Source: Pomacea canaliculata
Taxonomy: Eukaryota; Mollusca; Gastropoda; Architaenioglossa; Ampullariidae
Length of the DNA stretch: 64,000 bases
NCBI RefSeq assembly: GCF_003073045.1
Contig: NC_037596.1
Location: 14,759,012 to 14,823,011, forward strand
Direction of reading: 5' to 3'
The notes under the pieces are model-generated. The model did no database searches, was not told the DNA's origin, and saw only the letters and a list, made by a program, of their open reading frames with translations. Both the position numbers and the translations under genes were made by a program. Each line of letters begins with the position of its first letter. Positions within the stretch are counted from its first letter, which is position 1. Positions 34,001-47,189 of the stretch are shown here, in pieces.

Positions 34001-37000
34001 CATCGGAAGAAAGAACGTGTGATTGTCTGGTGTTTCGTGTCACTCCAATCACGTTAACACATCAGAATAATAATTAGAAAATGCACATAGATATATATAT
34101 ATAACCTTACAGTAGTGCGATCATGAAGTAGGTGGTGGTGGTGGTATTACATATGTAGAAGATTCCACTTTGACATTGTTTTGGTAACAATTTTTATTTG
34201 TTTCTTACCCTTTTAAAGTGTTCTGCTTCATCTGAGCACCCCAGGAATCCTCCACCGATATCGAGCAGCTCGAAACAGAAGCCGAGCTCTTCTGCCATGT
34301 CAAAGGCTTTTGCTGCCATTGTGATTGCGGCTGAGTAGGCCTCAGGCTCCATCACACCGGTTCCGACGTTGAAGCTGTAAAACAAAAGTGTCTGGGTATT
34401 ATTTTTTCAGTCTATGGTTCTGCTACCATTTCTGTCTGTATGTTTGTCATGATGTGTATATTTTTTAATACTTTTTTCTCTGATCGTTCACCCGTGTCTT
34501 TTCGTATAGATAACAAGATACTGCAACCCGTAAGTCACGTCTTTTTATCTGTCTGTCTAGCAAACATTCGTCAAACTCGCTGTCTGTCTTTTTCTTAGTT
34601 TCAAACACACATGTCTAAAGTGTCTAGTGGCAATACCTCGAGTAAATTAACTGCATTTTCTATAGATCGCTTGATAGGCCCACACTTGATCACCTCTCTC
34701 CTAAGGACCGCTCACCTGATGCCGATGACGTCGAGTTGTAGTTGCTGTGCCTTCAGAAGCAGGTGTGGAACATCCTCAAGGTGACAGCCATATTTGTTGC
34801 CTAGTTCCCCATGATGCTTGAATCCGGACTTGGGCAGAATTCTCAGGAGCAGACTTGGTCGCAGGACACAAAATACTTTAGTCAGTAAACACTGCAGACT
34901 ATTTGTTATCTCGAACTAGAATAAACTATGACGAAATCAAGCATATACAATATGAAAATTGGTCAACGAGAACATGAGATCGGGTATCTACCCTTATCCA
35001 GAGAGTTCTATGGCATAGAAGAATAAACCGACACGGACATGACGACCACCGCTCAAGACAAGTCTGAATAGCGAGCCTGGTCAACCGCTTCATTTGTTTA
35101 TTTACTTCCGAAAAGTATAAGAAGGCTAGCAAAGTAGCTCCAGTAAAGAGGTTAATGAATGAATAAATTTAAAACCCAAAACTCGCATTTTACTCAGAAA
35201 CATGCCCTGTCGCTTATACCCATTGTTTTAGGGTATATGTATGATAATAGATATGTGTGAATATGTGTGTATAAATGCGTATTTGTGTAGAAATATGTAT
35301 AAATCTTAGATATTGTGTATAACTGCATCTATATGTGCATAATGAGTTTAAGTGTATTGATGTGTATGTGTTCATGTATATATGTGCATAAATGTGTGTA
35401 TATGTGTACACGTGTACTAGATATTGTATGTTTACTTGTGTGCAGTACGAAGTGTGTGAAAGTGTGGTCGCATTTTCAGTGAAGCCACTTCTGTTTAGTA
35501 TCGATGCACATTTGAGGAGGTTAGTGAGGTCACGTGGTGTCTACTACTAACCGAGATCGTGGGAAAGCTTCTTGGATTTTCTGCAGCTCAGCCTCGTTGT
35601 CAAAAGTCATCATCTCCACACCTTTAGAGTTAGCGAAATGGATGAAGGAGGTTTGTTTGCATGGATTGGCAAACACGATACGGGAAGGTTCAACACCCAT
35701 CGCAAGTACGAGGTCTATTTCTTTCTGGAAAAAAAATTATTATCATCATAATCGTAGTCGTCGTCGTCATCGACATGTTACTTCTTTCAAATCAGCCGCG
35801 AAACAACAAAAGATTGTTTTCAATCAATCGATCAATCCATCATAATAGTACCTGGCTGGCGCAGTCAAAACCTGCTCCGAGATGCGCCAACAGCTTGACC
35901 ACAAGTGGAGAAGGGTTGCACTTGACGGCTTTGCAGACAGAGATAACAAGTTTGATTAATTTGTGCATGCCGAAAGGTCACAACAGTAATAATACAACAC
36001 TTTCACAACCACAAGGCTCCCGCAAAATAAACTAATGAATCTTAGTTTTAAAAAAATTGACTCGTAGTTTTTTCCTATGACTAAAAGATCGAGCATCGAC
36101 ACGATACATGAGTTCAAAGCCGAAAGCGAGCAAACAGATAAGAGTTGATTGTTACCATAGAAAGGTTGTACCCGGGGTATCAGTCTCAGCCATTTCTCGT
36201 ACTTTTTTACCACATCCCAAGATCAAAGACATAAAAAGCATCTTCTTTTTTCTGTAACACAGGTTTGAGTGCTATCAATAACACGCAAATATACTTAACT
36301 TTTTTTTAAGATAGGCAGCACTTTCATAACTTTTATATTTTACATGCTTAAGTCTTAGTAAAAGGATATTAAATAGCATCAAAAAAATAAAGAGAAAATG
36401 CTATTAAAAGACAGAATAAACAGAGATTATCAGACAATGTCTCAAATAGTCAAATAAACCTTAGTTTTATACATCAAATTTTTCGAGTATGTGCGTAAAT
36501 AAATATTAGAAGTATACATCGCTAGGTGTGTCGATTGAGCAATAATAAAGAATAACCATCGAGACAGCTTTTTGTGACAGTCGAGTATTTAGTGCATTCG
36601 ATTTCTGAGAGAAGTTTAGGGATTCGAAGCTCGTTTTGTTCTGTAACGGTAACAATCCTTCTGTGTATCCATTCTTTTTTTTTATTTTATTTGTAAAGAT
36701 TAGACTGGACACATACTGACTTCTACATGTATTTCAACCCTGAGGGAGGGGAGACTTATATGAGGTTGGATTATACTGGTATCTAAAATAGCTATCTTTT
36801 ACGTTTATCTATAAAAATTGAATTTAGGAGCAAAATTTCTGCAACTGTAAGTACAAGACTTTCTTACCATTTTGTTTCGTCATAACTGTTACTCATCTAC
36901 CCAGTTCCCCCTCCTCCTTGCTCGTGGCCACTTTTCCTGTTTGAGGAGAAAACACAAATATTGTGACAAATATTAAGCCTTGTTCCTGTCTCACCTGCTG

Positions 37001-37135
37001 TAGCATCTCCTCAGCCTTTGCCCGCAGCACCTCCGTGGTAGGCAGCGTGTGACCAGGGACCAGCTTCACCTTGTAGGTATTTCTGGCCTGACATAGTCTC
37101 TCGTCGGGCCTGTCACCCAGGGTAACCCAGTCCAT
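31089..37135 (-). pseudogene. ornithine decarboxylase-like copy B (frameshifted)
   Basis: Exons are 36995-37135, 36156-36251, 35852-35928, 35552-35724, 34716-34853, 34209-34374, 33801-33953, 33563-33690, 33075-33287 and a terminal exon 31089-31179. Exon 2 is 96 nt instead of 97 (a base is lost in DLGD). Exon 7 is 153 instead of 154, with three nearby indels. The reading frame therefore breaks before the PLP lysine is reached. Residues that can be scored match A, apart from Thr at the Ser200 position (NVGTG). The terminal exon lacks the usual stop and reads 29 residues. Splice sites are otherwise intact, so the gene decayed recently or is a processed noncoding transcript. Confidence 0.85.
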
Positions 37136-38271
37136 GGTACTTCTCTACAGGTGTACGACAGGTGTGACTACGTCTGACTGCAACACCTTTATGAACATCT
37201 CGTGACGTCACTGTTACTGCGTTACCGAGGGCAATCATTATCATCTTGATAGTTACAATTTTGAGACATATTCATAATTTGTGCTTGCGTGGATGCTTTT
37301 GTGTATGTGTGATAGAGAAAGGAGGAGGACGTGTGTATAGAGTGAAATAGAAGTGTGTGTCTGTGTGTGTGTGTGAGATAGAGGGAATGAGAGAAAATAA
37401 TAATAAGTACTTACAATGCGCAGACCAAGATATATTCTACTCTCTAACCATTGAGTGAACACCTTAGTAGAGAAAATGACCACCAAACTCGATCAAGCGT
37501 TCAGTTGACTACTAGCTTTACAAAAGCAGTGAATTCCTGTGGTGATGTGAAGCCTACCTTTCAGCAGCTCTGCACACGGAAGACGGAGTAACACTGAAAG
37601 AAAGTGAACTCTGTGCACCAAATGCCTCACCTAACGACGAAGGTGAGATGACATCAGCATAATATAGATATTATCTAACGATACTAGCAATCCGCAAATT
37701 GTGTGTGTTTAAAGGATCGATGTGTGTGTGTGGAGAGTCTGTGCGTGCTGCATATGAGTATGTGCATGTGTCTGATGTATCACAAGGCAATAACAAGAGA
37801 CACCCACTTATATATGACCCAAGTCCAGTTTTGCTATAAAGTGAACTAGACAGATAAATAGGGCGCAGTCACTGATGGAGTTGCGCAACAATGGCATACT
37901 GTTTTATTTTTAATGAAAAATAATGTTAGAAAAAATATTTTTATAGAGTGACATTTTGAGGACACTTTCTTAACTTAATCACTCTAGTTTTTCTGTACCT
38001 GTATTGCAGGTAAGCCCCATCAGTCGAGGGCACAGTGACCAGCTAACAAGCAGGAAGTAGAAGGGAAGAGTTTCAGGACACGGGGAGGGTGGCTTTGGTG
38101 GACGGGACGGGACTGGTTGGGGTGAGTACCTAGGATGAATACCAACCTCATCTTTCTCTCTTCTGTACTGAGTGGGAAGAAGTTCCTCAGTTATATTGTC
38201 TTTTTGGCTTGTATTGATACAAGTGGTAAAGAGTGGCTGAGTTAGTGACTGTAAAGCTTACCAAAACATTC
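37136..38271 (-). promoter_or_regulatory. 5' flank of copy B with conserved untranslated exons and TATA box
   Basis: The counterparts of the ODC-A upstream exons occur at about 37414-37462 and ending near 37557. TATATAAG is at 37807-37814. A deletion relative to A removes part of the flank near 37395. No coding sequence. Confidence 0.35.
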
Positions 38272-38440
38272 CATTGGGCGAGGGGATCCGTTAAAGTTGT
38301 ATATAATAATCTTTAGTATTAATCATGTCACAATCACGCCTGGTGACGTCTGTAGACGAGAAGGCGACGGGGAAAAAAATCTGACTAAGCCTCTGCTATA
38401 GGTGTGAAAGGAAGAATGCTACACGTGATGCACATTCACC
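38272..38440 (-). pseudogene. possible exon X, unit B copy, with indels
   Basis: Matches 23672-23861 and keeps the GGTAAGC donor, but single-base or few-base differences near 38302 and 38384 break the frame. Confidence 0.35.
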
Positions 38441-39924
38441 TAAGTTATAATGTTCCTTCGTCACCAAAAATCGTTCTTTACGGATCGACTGGCATTGTCT
38501 GTGGACTTGTCGAATGACTGCTAATTGTTTTGACTGCATGTGCGCTAACGAATGCAAATCTGCTGAGTCCTGAGAAAGGCCACGACAAACATGACTAGTG
38601 ATAATATGTAAGCCTATGTTTATTATGCAACTTTACTGTTTAAATTGTGGAATGCTGGTCAGTAAAATGACTGAACACAAGTGAACAAGGAGATTATGAT
38701 CACATTTACTCTGATAATACAAACCTGACCCTAAGGGTTATTTCTATCTGCAATTTCAACTCATATATAAAAGCACACACTAAATATGTTTTATCTGAGT
38801 TGTATATCTATGCTGTCGCTAAGGTAAAGAATTCAACGGGATTAACAGGGTTACTAGACGGGAAACATTTAAGCGCAATTGCTTTTTCTTACTTGGGTGA
38901 GTGTAATATAGGACAGGCTACAGAGGGGATAAATTAGGACCAATGTCTACAACCGTTTTCAGAAAATTGTGTCAAGGAGACACTTTCCACCAGTCTGCCA
39001 ACAAAAAAAAAAAAAATAAAAAAAAAATAAATAAATAAAATAAAAGTACAAATAGCAAGCGCTGAATAATGACGAGGAAAAAAAAGGTCATGTCACGATC
39101 TTTTTGCTGTTCTTTTGTGTCAAGTTAACCTCACATTTAAAATGAGGTCAGGCTAATTAGAGGCTGTGAGGTTCGCTGAAGCATAACTTCAAGGTTCCTA
39201 AAACTTGTTTTTGTTATCATTCTAAAACTCTGCAAGGGTTAGAATTTCTGAACAGGAGTTGGATGAACGAGAGGTTGTGTCTGTTTAAAAAAACACTTTC
39301 TCCTGTCTGTGCGGGTGGATTAAAACTTTTTGTGAGACATTGATTATAGCTTGAGTTTTCAATTTTTTCCTTAAATCTTCAATACAATTGTAATAAAAAT
39401 GGCTCTAAGCCAAAACAACTGGTGAGGGCTCTACTATAAATTCTCATGTAATCACTTTTGTAGAAAGCGGCTGAACTGTGTTGTTCTGTGGCGGTGGTAC
39501 GTTTGTGTTTTCTGTGCTCTTTTGCTTTTAACAAAGACAAATGGTCATTAAAATGACAACCGAAGTAAAGAAAAAAAAGAAAACTAGCACCGACGAAAGT
39601 ACGTTTAGCACCTCCAAACACATACAAACACACACAAACTGTAGAATTCGAAATGACAGCAGGACAACAATGCGAGTGAAAACGTAAATAACAATAGAAG
39701 TGGCTTCTATAGCCTCGTATATCGACCCTAAGCTTAAAGCGCTTCACAAAATAATAAACAAAATTCTTTGCAGCACATTCTACAGAAGTTGTCATATAAT
39801 AATAATACTGAAAGAGAGAATTCTAGCAGTAAGATTCTCAGGATAGTTTACAATCACTAAGATATAGCCAGATTCTATTCAGGAATTTCGGACGGGAGTA
39901 CTGGAGACAAAAATCATAGACTGT
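38441..39924. other. intergenic region
   Basis: 38441-39000 matches the end of the window (63690-64000). An A-rich low-complexity run lies at 39001-39050. 39060-39320 matches 24230-24480. I see no gene. Confidence 0.45.
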
Positions 39925-40062
39925 TCACTAGCTGTATACACAAGGTTTGTGTGACAAGAGCTCTATACACAAGATATATGTGACCTCCAGCTGCATACAC
40001 AAGGTTTGTGTGACCGCTAGCTGTCTACCCCAGATATATGTGACGCTAGGTTTAGCATGAAG
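39925..40062. repeat. short minisatellite array, about 5 units
   Basis: Same unit as 26328-26860, with the same closing motif (taggtttagcatgaagtgtg). The surrounding sequence is also shared, so it belongs to the duplicated spacer. Confidence 0.8.
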
Positions 40063-41397
40063 TGTGAGTATAAAGGATCTGGCACAGATTAGTTAAAAAA
40101 AATATTTTCTTCAAATGACAGTAGTTTATATTATATTCGTAAATACGTTTATAAACAGATGGAAGTGAAAAACTAATTTTTTTTCTTTCAAACTTTAAAA
40201 AGAAGGATTATTTGAAACGAAATTGATGACCATTGGTAAAATTGATTTAACCTATTTCTATTGCTAAGTACACATATTTAGTATTTTACTAACATTGTGT
40301 TCAAACAGTTGATTACTACATAGGATTCTTCTTTCTTAAGTGCCAGAAAGATTTTGTCTGAGATTTAGAATGTCATTTATTCTCATTCATTTTTCATCTT
40401 TTCTTCAGTTTCATCCTTCTATCTAATATTTTGTGTTGTGTTTCCGTCCATTATGCATTTATTACTTTATAGAACAGTCTATTTTAGCAGTAATGTAGCT
40501 GATTTTATCACGTTTGTTTAGCAAAGGAAAACAGCTTTTTATGTGCATAAATTTAATTTCAAAAACAGGTAAAAACTTAAAAGCACATACCTTCTGAAGA
40601 GAGTTCTCAAAATACATAATGAAATATAATACAAATATAAAAATATAAATAAATAATAAAAATATAATACCAACTACAATATCACGACAATGCAAAGCAA
40701 AAACTGGAGTACAAAGTACAAAAGCCTTACAATACAAAAGGGAACAAATAAAATGAGACAAAATAAAGTACATCATAAAACACAACACAAAATAAGACAA
40801 TATATTTGAATTCACAACAGACTCCTACAAAGAAACTCTTTTACCATGTTCCTATAGTGAAATATATTAAATCTTATTTTTTTCCCCGTGCCACACACCC
40901 AAAGCCTGTAAAGAAAATTTACGGTTCCTTAACAAAATATAGAGGTAGTTATTCACTCCACCCAAACAAAAGCTTCATTTAAACATTAATATTAACAACA
41001 ATTGTATTACAGAGTTTCACACATTTTACTTAGATGGGTATCATGAAAATCAAAGACAAGTAAAATATAATAAATACAACAAAGCTTTCCCCCCCCCTTT
41101 TTATTTTTATTTTATTAAATTACAGATACGAAACAAAATAAGGAGTTGTGTCCCAACAAGTATAAGGTCTCTAAAAACATCGAAAACGATGATCGAGGCA
41201 AACATTTACAATGCAAGCTTAGCCACATAGTTTATTTGTTCAAAGCAATTAATAAAATCATGTCATATCTAGAAACTGGTTTTTAAGAAAAAGTTTGTAT
41301 GGATAATTTTGCTGAGTGTGTTTACAGTGGTCATCTGTCTATGAATCCATCACCGGGCTTTATTCATCTCCATTCAAATAAAGTTTGTGATTGTAAA
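40063..41397. other. 3' flank of ODC-C and spacer
   Basis: Shared with 26861-27834. An extra 560 bp (about 40490-41150) resembles the 3' flanks of ODC-A, D and E (aataaaatacaata-type repeats). No gene seen. Confidence 0.4.
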
Positions 41398-41587
41398 TTA
41401 CGTCAGCAGACACAGAGAACCTGTGGGATGGGGACTCTTCTTCTCAGGAAAAACGCGCAGCCTGCAAAAATACAAGAAAAAGACTTTAGACACAAAATTA
41501 TATTCACTAATGTGTTATTGTTATGAACACCTCATCAGCCTGTTACTTCCCTTGTCTGCAAGCACAATGGGTTTAAAAAGTAGTGAA

Positions 41588-41930
41588 ACTTAGAGATATG
41601 ACATGGGGAAAGGTGGATGAGTAGAGCTTAGAGATATGACATGGGGAGAGGTGGATGAGTAGAGCTTAGAGATATGACATGGGGAGAGGTGAATGAGTAG
41701 AGTTTATAGCAGACCTTGGCAAGGGGCGGCCCGCCTCCTGTCTCTGACCGGCCCGCCCGCTGGCCCGCCCGTCAGTATTTCTATATACACAGCATTGGGT
41801 AAAACTGAGTTAACTATATTAGTCCGGCCCTCTAAAACCATCCCAATTTCTCATGCGGCCCCTTGGGTAAATTAATTGCCCACCCCTGGCTTAGAGATAT
41901 GACATGGGGAAAGGTGGATGGGCCGTCCTG
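41588..41930. repeat. 38-bp tandem repeat interrupted by a miniature element
   Basis: Units of gcttagagatatgacatggg plus gagaggtggatgagtaga repeat about three times before 41702 and resume at 41889. Single or double units occur at 12548 and 28030-28090. Confidence 0.8.
41710..41888. mobile_element. hAT-like miniature transposon
   Basis: 179 bp starting CAGACCTTGGCAAGGGGC and ending TTGCCCACCCCTG, so the termini are imperfect inverted repeats (CAGGGGTGGGCAA read from the right). Eight bases flank it: gtttatag on the left and gcttagag on the right. The latter is the intact repeat sequence of the site. An 8-bp duplication and CAG ends are typical of hAT elements. It is noncoding and GC-rich. 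Confidence 0.75.
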
Positions 41931-42540
41931 TGGAGTGAGAGGGGAAGGGATGCTCAGAGATTTCTGCTCCGTCTTGTGTCCCTTTTTCGGAGCAAGGTGC
42001 TAGATTTATCGTTCAGGGGCTGGTTGCACGACACATTTTTAAAATGTCAGGGTTAAATTTAAAAAAAAATTAAAAATCGCTCTTACGCCTATTATAAACT
42101 AATGAATTTTTTTTCCGACAGGAACAAAATATGACTTTTCCAGTCCACCTCTTTCTTTTAAATTACAAAATGTTCTAAAGCTGTGTTGTGTGCTGTATTG
42201 CTTTAAACTAATATTAAATAAATGGTTTTAATTTTTTATTGTTTAAAATGTCTGAAATGTACATTTGGTTTCTGATCTGTACTCTATTAAAACAATGATG
42301 TCATTAGGCACCAACATTTCAAATTTAGATATGGATTAAGCGACTCATGTACTTAGAGGCAAAAAAAGGAAGTATACATATATATACAAATATATTTAAT
42401 TTGCAGCGGACACATCAAATCATACAATAAGGATGATATTCTTTAAAACTAATGTCATTAACGCAACCAGGTGTAAATACTAATAAATGCGAAAGAAATT
42501 AAAAAAGGCAAAGGACTAGAAAAGAAAACCATAGAACATC
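41931..42540. other. intron 9 remainder of ODC-C
   Basis: AT-rich, partly shared with 31300-31700 (tctgatctgtactctattaaa). No gene seen. It is much shorter than the last intron of A, D and E. Confidence 0.4.
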
Positions 42541-43240
42541 TCACCAGATGTCTTCAGCACAGTAAAGGAAGACCTCAGGCAAGGGCATGCCGTTGAAGCC
42601 GCAGTACAAGCTGGTGGTGTAGTAACCCATGTTACGGACACACAGGTAGTCGCCCACCTTCATCTCAGGTAGGTCCACCTGGTCACGGATCAGATCCAGT
42701 CCGGTACACGTGGGCCCCCACAGGCTGCATTGAAACCTCAGGCGGCTTGGAGGTGCCTGCCAAGGTGCGGTAAAGTTCCATTCATCCATCCGTGTTTTGT
42801 TTACATATATAAATGAATGTATGTGTGCGACTTTGTGCGTGTACTTGAAACAAAAAGTGAGAATACTCAGACAACGTGTGCATTACTGTGTGAGTTGAAG
42901 TAGACATGCATAGATAAACACATGTACGTTAAGACCTTGTAATGATGTCAGTGACATTAGTTGTTTGAGTTGTGCATGTCTAATTTCACATTATTATATA
43001 GTCTAATGTAGCCATCACTACGACACAAACACATTACTGTAACATCAAAGAACTCACACGAAGAGGCTCTACAGTCAGAGGTAGTGTCCGTGCGAGCAGA
43101 AAATACAGGAACGATCCAAAAATACCATCGTTCAAAAAATATCTGATTTTTTTTTTGTTACCGTTCTCTGGCATACCATTTTGTTGGTCTGCAAAATAAA
43201 AAGTAAACAAATAAATCAATAAATGATAGAAAAAAGGAAG

Positions 43241-43427
43241 GGGGAGGAGGATTAGTGTTTTACGCCGTGTCAGCAACTAAGGCTATATCACGGCAAGGCA
43301 GCCAGCCCTGTAAACAGATGCCACGTGCAGAGAAAGAACAGCGTGCCCGAGACGAGAAATGAACTCTGGGCAGCCAGCCTTCACTGTATTGGTGACTGGC
43401 GCTAACCATTGCGCCACCGGACCGCTC
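43241..43427 (-). mobile_element. tRNA-derived SINE
   Basis: On the - strand it begins GCGGTCCGGTGGCGCAATGG, whose TGGCGCAATGG fits a pol III box A. A degenerate box B (GAGTTCATTTCTC) follows about 45 bp later. The 3' body contains GACACGGCGTAAAACACTAA, a motif of widely spread animal SINE tails. Direct repeats gaaaaaaggaag (43229-43240) and gaaaaaaaaggaag (43428-43441) flank it. It lies in an intron of ODC-C and is absent from other copies. Confidence 0.82.
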
Positions 43428-44638
43428 GAAAAAAAAGGAAGAAAAAGGTCGATAAAAAGTAATACAAGGTTAGCATACCTGGTGTGTCATGTGACTCGAG
43501 ACGTTTCCCTATAACGTTGACGGCGAGGGTAAAGGCTGAAGCAGCAAAGTATGCTCCTGGCTTTTGCTGCCATTGTGATTGCGGCTGAGTAGGCCTCAGG
43601 CTCCATCACACCTGTGCCAATGTTGAAGCTGTAAAACAGGAAGCAGCTTTAAACTTGATTTTAGGACATTAGTTCATCAGTCTGTGCTTCTACTAATCTT
43701 CCTGTCTGTATGTTCGTCGTAACGTGTGTATCTTCATTTTATACCTTTTTTGTATCTATTCGTCTACACGTGAGTTTTTCACATCGCATCTTTTACAAAA
43801 ATACTGCTACCCTTCCTCTGTCTGTCGAGGGAACAATCGTCCAATGTGCTTTTTGTGTCGTGCTAGTCTTAAAAACATTCGTCTGGTGACAATAACCTCC
43901 ATCGTTTAACTGTATTAACTATGGATCACTTGATAGTCCCACACTTTATCACCTCTCTCTTAAGGACCGCTCACCTGATGCCAATGAGTTGTAGCTGCTG
44001 GGCCTTCACAAGCAGGTGTGGAACATCCTCAAGGTGACAGCCATATTTGTTGCCTAGTTCCCCATGATGCTTGAATCCGGATTTAGGCAGAATTCTCAGG
44101 AGAAGACTTTGTCACATGGCACAAAATACATTAGTCATTAAACCCTGCAGACTATTTGGATCTCGAACTAAAATAAACTATCACGAAATCAAGCATATAC
44201 AAAATGAAAATTGGTCAACGTGATACTTTCTGCATCTATATGTACAAAACTCTCTTCTATTTAGGTAATCGATGTCCTACACCTGTAACCATGTACGTGA
44301 CAAACGTGCCAATATTGTAACTTTCCCCTACATGATTTTTGTAAATATGTGTGGTAAGAGTTAGATCAGAGCTGTTATTCACGTACGCAGGTAACCTTCT
44401 ACCTGCAACTCCCACCACACACACACGCATGGCCAATTTTCCGGTTTGGGGAAAAAACACAAAAATATTGTGACAACGAGTCTTATTATTATCTCACCTG
44501 CTGTAACATCTCCTCAGCTTTTGCCCGCAGCACCTCCAGGGTAGGCAGCGTGTGACCAGGGACCAGTTTTACCTTGTAGGTATTTCTGGCCTGACATAGT
44601 CTCTCGTCGGGCCTGTCACCCAGGGTAACCCAGTCCAT

Positions 44639-44919
44639 GGCACCTCTCTGCAGGTGTACTACAGGTGTGACTACGAGTGACTGCAACACCTTTATGAACA
44701 TGTCATGACGTCACTGTTAATGCGTCACTGAGGGCAATTATCACGTTGATAGATACAATTTGGACAATAATACGTGCCTGTGTGTGTGCAACCAGAATGA
44801 CAATATAATATTAAACAAGACAATTGACCAGCTTTGAACTGGAATAACTGTTCTCACGCACCTGGTCAACAAAACTGCCCTAGGGTAGTTCTCCACATAC
44901 TCGGTTCATGACACACATC
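44639..44919. other. 5' flank of ODC-C
   Basis: Short flank related to the flanks of the other copies for about 110 bp (ctgcaacacctttatgaaca), then unique. The same sequence reappears from 54424, marking the left edge of the duplicated unit at 44682. Confidence 0.5.
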
Positions 44920-45530
44920 TGTGGCGATGCGTCTTTGCCGTCTCCGGCAACAGCAGGGAGTTAATTAATTAACTTCTAAAGTTGGTGCATGCGGCGACTG
45001 TCCCCAGGTTTCCGTTTAGTATCCCCCATGGTGTGTCTCCGTCGTCGCTGGCAGCACGCGGTAGTAACCTCTTGCGTGGCACCTGTAGCCTGGTTTCCTG
45101 TTGCCCTGGTCTCCGTCATGCTAGTTGTCCAGTGGCTCTATACAGTTTTCTCCCCTTACTGGCGTGTTAATGATTCTGCTTTTAGGTGCTCTTACTCGGC
45201 ACTCAACTACCGGCCAGCACCAAGGTGCTTACTCCTTGACAAGCCAGGCCCCATGCTATACTCTGACCGTGACAGCCACAATTGACTGACGATTAGGGTA
45301 CTCCACCAATACACACGTGTGTGTCTGCTGGAAGGGGTATCGCAAGGGTATCTCTCCTGGTTTGTATCAGTGCGTGTGAGAGAGAGAGAGAGGGAGAGAG
45401 GGAGAGAGAGAGAGGGAGAAAAGATGATCAACAAGAGAAACCGCTGTTATACTAGAAATTCTCAACAGTTTGAAGAAATTCAGTATTTCGTGCGTTTTCA
45501 GCGAGTAAAGACCATGCGGACTTTATAGAG
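44920..45530. repeat. repeat block R1, copy 2
   Basis: Second copy of the 12887-13560 block, ending in (GA)n at about 45379-45420. Confidence 0.55.
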
Positions 45531-45689
45531 GGATTTTTAAAAAGTCTCTCCACATTGTTTTCATAATTTATTTGCATATAATTTTCCCAGGATAGAGAGG
45601 AGAAGCAAGTCGATACACGCTCCACTGAAATTTAAAATGCTTCGGATTCACTAAAGTCAAAACCGAACCCATCAACCCATCCAACCACC

Positions 45690-45849
45690 CACCCACCCAC
45701 CCAACCAACCAACCAACCAACCAACCAACCAACCAACAACCAACCAACCAACCAACCAACCAACAACCAACCAACCAACCAACAACCAACCAACCAACCA
45801 ACCAACCAACCAACCAACCAACCAACCAACCAACCAACCAACCAACCAA
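45690..45849. repeat. (CCAA)n tetranucleotide microsatellite
   Basis: About 160 bp of CCAA or CAAC units with a few interruptions. Unit E has a partner at 55345-55485, while unit A has only a trace at about 13475. Gly-Trp-Leu-Val repeat frames through it are artefacts. Confidence 0.95.
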
Positions 45850-46820
45850 GTTACAATGCTGAGAAAACCAACAAAGACACGATCAGTTCACCATACATCT
45901 TCAGCACTATAGAGAAACACTTCAAAACGTGGCATTATGTTAAAACCTTAGGAGACTCTGCATAAATGAAAACGGTGTTTATCATTGGGTCACATTCATA
46001 TAACTTGAGCAGGAAACTAGTAGTTAAATTGAACACAATCTCCCATTTTTTGAGACGGTGACTACAAGAAGTGACCTAACCTACCAGAAGAGCAGAAATT
46101 TTCTAAAATGCAAAATAAAGTACAAACTACAGTACAAAATACAATAACCCTACAACACAAAAGGCAAAAAACGAAATATTACAAAGTATTTAATAAAAAT
46201 ACAATACAAAGTTAAAATAATGTATTTATACTCACGAAGTAGTGGCTACTATAAAGAACATTTTTTACCTTGTTCGCAGGGTGAAATATATTACATATTA
46301 TTTTCTTCAAAGTCCGACACACAAAAAGCCTATACAGAAATTTACTGGTACTTATCAAAGAGGTAAAGTACTTATGTAATCCACTCAAAAACAAGAGCTT
46401 CATCTAAACATGAATATAACAAAAAAGTATAATAGAGTGAGATACATTTTGGTAGATTTCTTTATCATCGAAACGAAAAACTCCAGTGAGATATTATAAC
46501 TATAGCAAAGATTTTCCTTTTTAATCCAATCCCTAATCACTGAATTTAACTACCACTACACAACAAAAAGATAAAGATTTCTCCATAACAAATATAAGGT
46601 TTCTAGTAAACATCCAAAACAGTGACCGAGACATACATTTACAAAGCAAGCTTAGCTACGATTATTTCTTTTGTTTGAAGCGATTAATAATTTTACATAT
46701 AGAAACTGGTTTCTCGAAAAAATATTTGTAATGGATATTTATACTGTGTGCGCTTACAGTGGTCATCTGTCTATGAATCCTTCACCTTCCCTTATTCACC
46801 TCCATTCAAATAAAGCTTGT
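45850..46820. other. 3' flank of ODC-D
   Basis: Close match to 13490-14479 and 55490-56275. AT-rich, no gene. Confidence 0.45.
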
Positions 46821-47189
46821 TTATGCTTGTAAAAGCTTGAGTCCGTTAACTGAGACAGCCTGTGCGATGGGATGCTTCTTCTCTGGAAACACGCGCAACC
46901 TGTAAGTAACCAGTGAAGACTTTAGACACGCCATTATATTAGATATTCGGTCTAGACAGATCATCAACAACAACATCTGGAGACAATGAGTATAACAATG
47001 ACAATGACAATTCTTTATTAACGAGAGGTAAAAAATAAGCAAGAAAATTTTTTTTTTCCATTTAGCCTTCACTCTTTACTGAGAAAAATAAGCTATGTAA
47101 ATGAAGTAATTAGGAGAGAAAGACAAAATGTAAGGGATGCAGTTTAGGGGCGTATGCGAAGGTATTTCGCTAAGAAAAAAAGGTGGAAG

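Larger units (their letters stand above)
41398..44638 (-). pseudogene. ornithine decarboxylase-like copy C (deleted and fused)
   Basis: Exons kept are 44498-44638 (exon 1), 43975-44106 (exon 5, two codons shorter), a fused exon of about 43488-43628, 43058-43188 (exon 8, one codon longer), 42544-42756 (exon 9) and 41398-41461 (terminal). Exons 2-4, including the PLP lysine exon, are gone: intron 4 sequence joins intron 1 sequence near 44225. The 5' half of exon 6 joins the 3' half of exon 7 at about 43559-43563 across a short ggct homology, out of frame. It cannot make an enzyme. A SINE sits in the intron before exon 8. Confidence 0.88.

Noticed and set aside
45568..45849. Long Gly-Trp-Leu-Val repeat protein on the - strand
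   Set aside because: It is a translation of the CCAA microsatellite and occurs in more than one frame.
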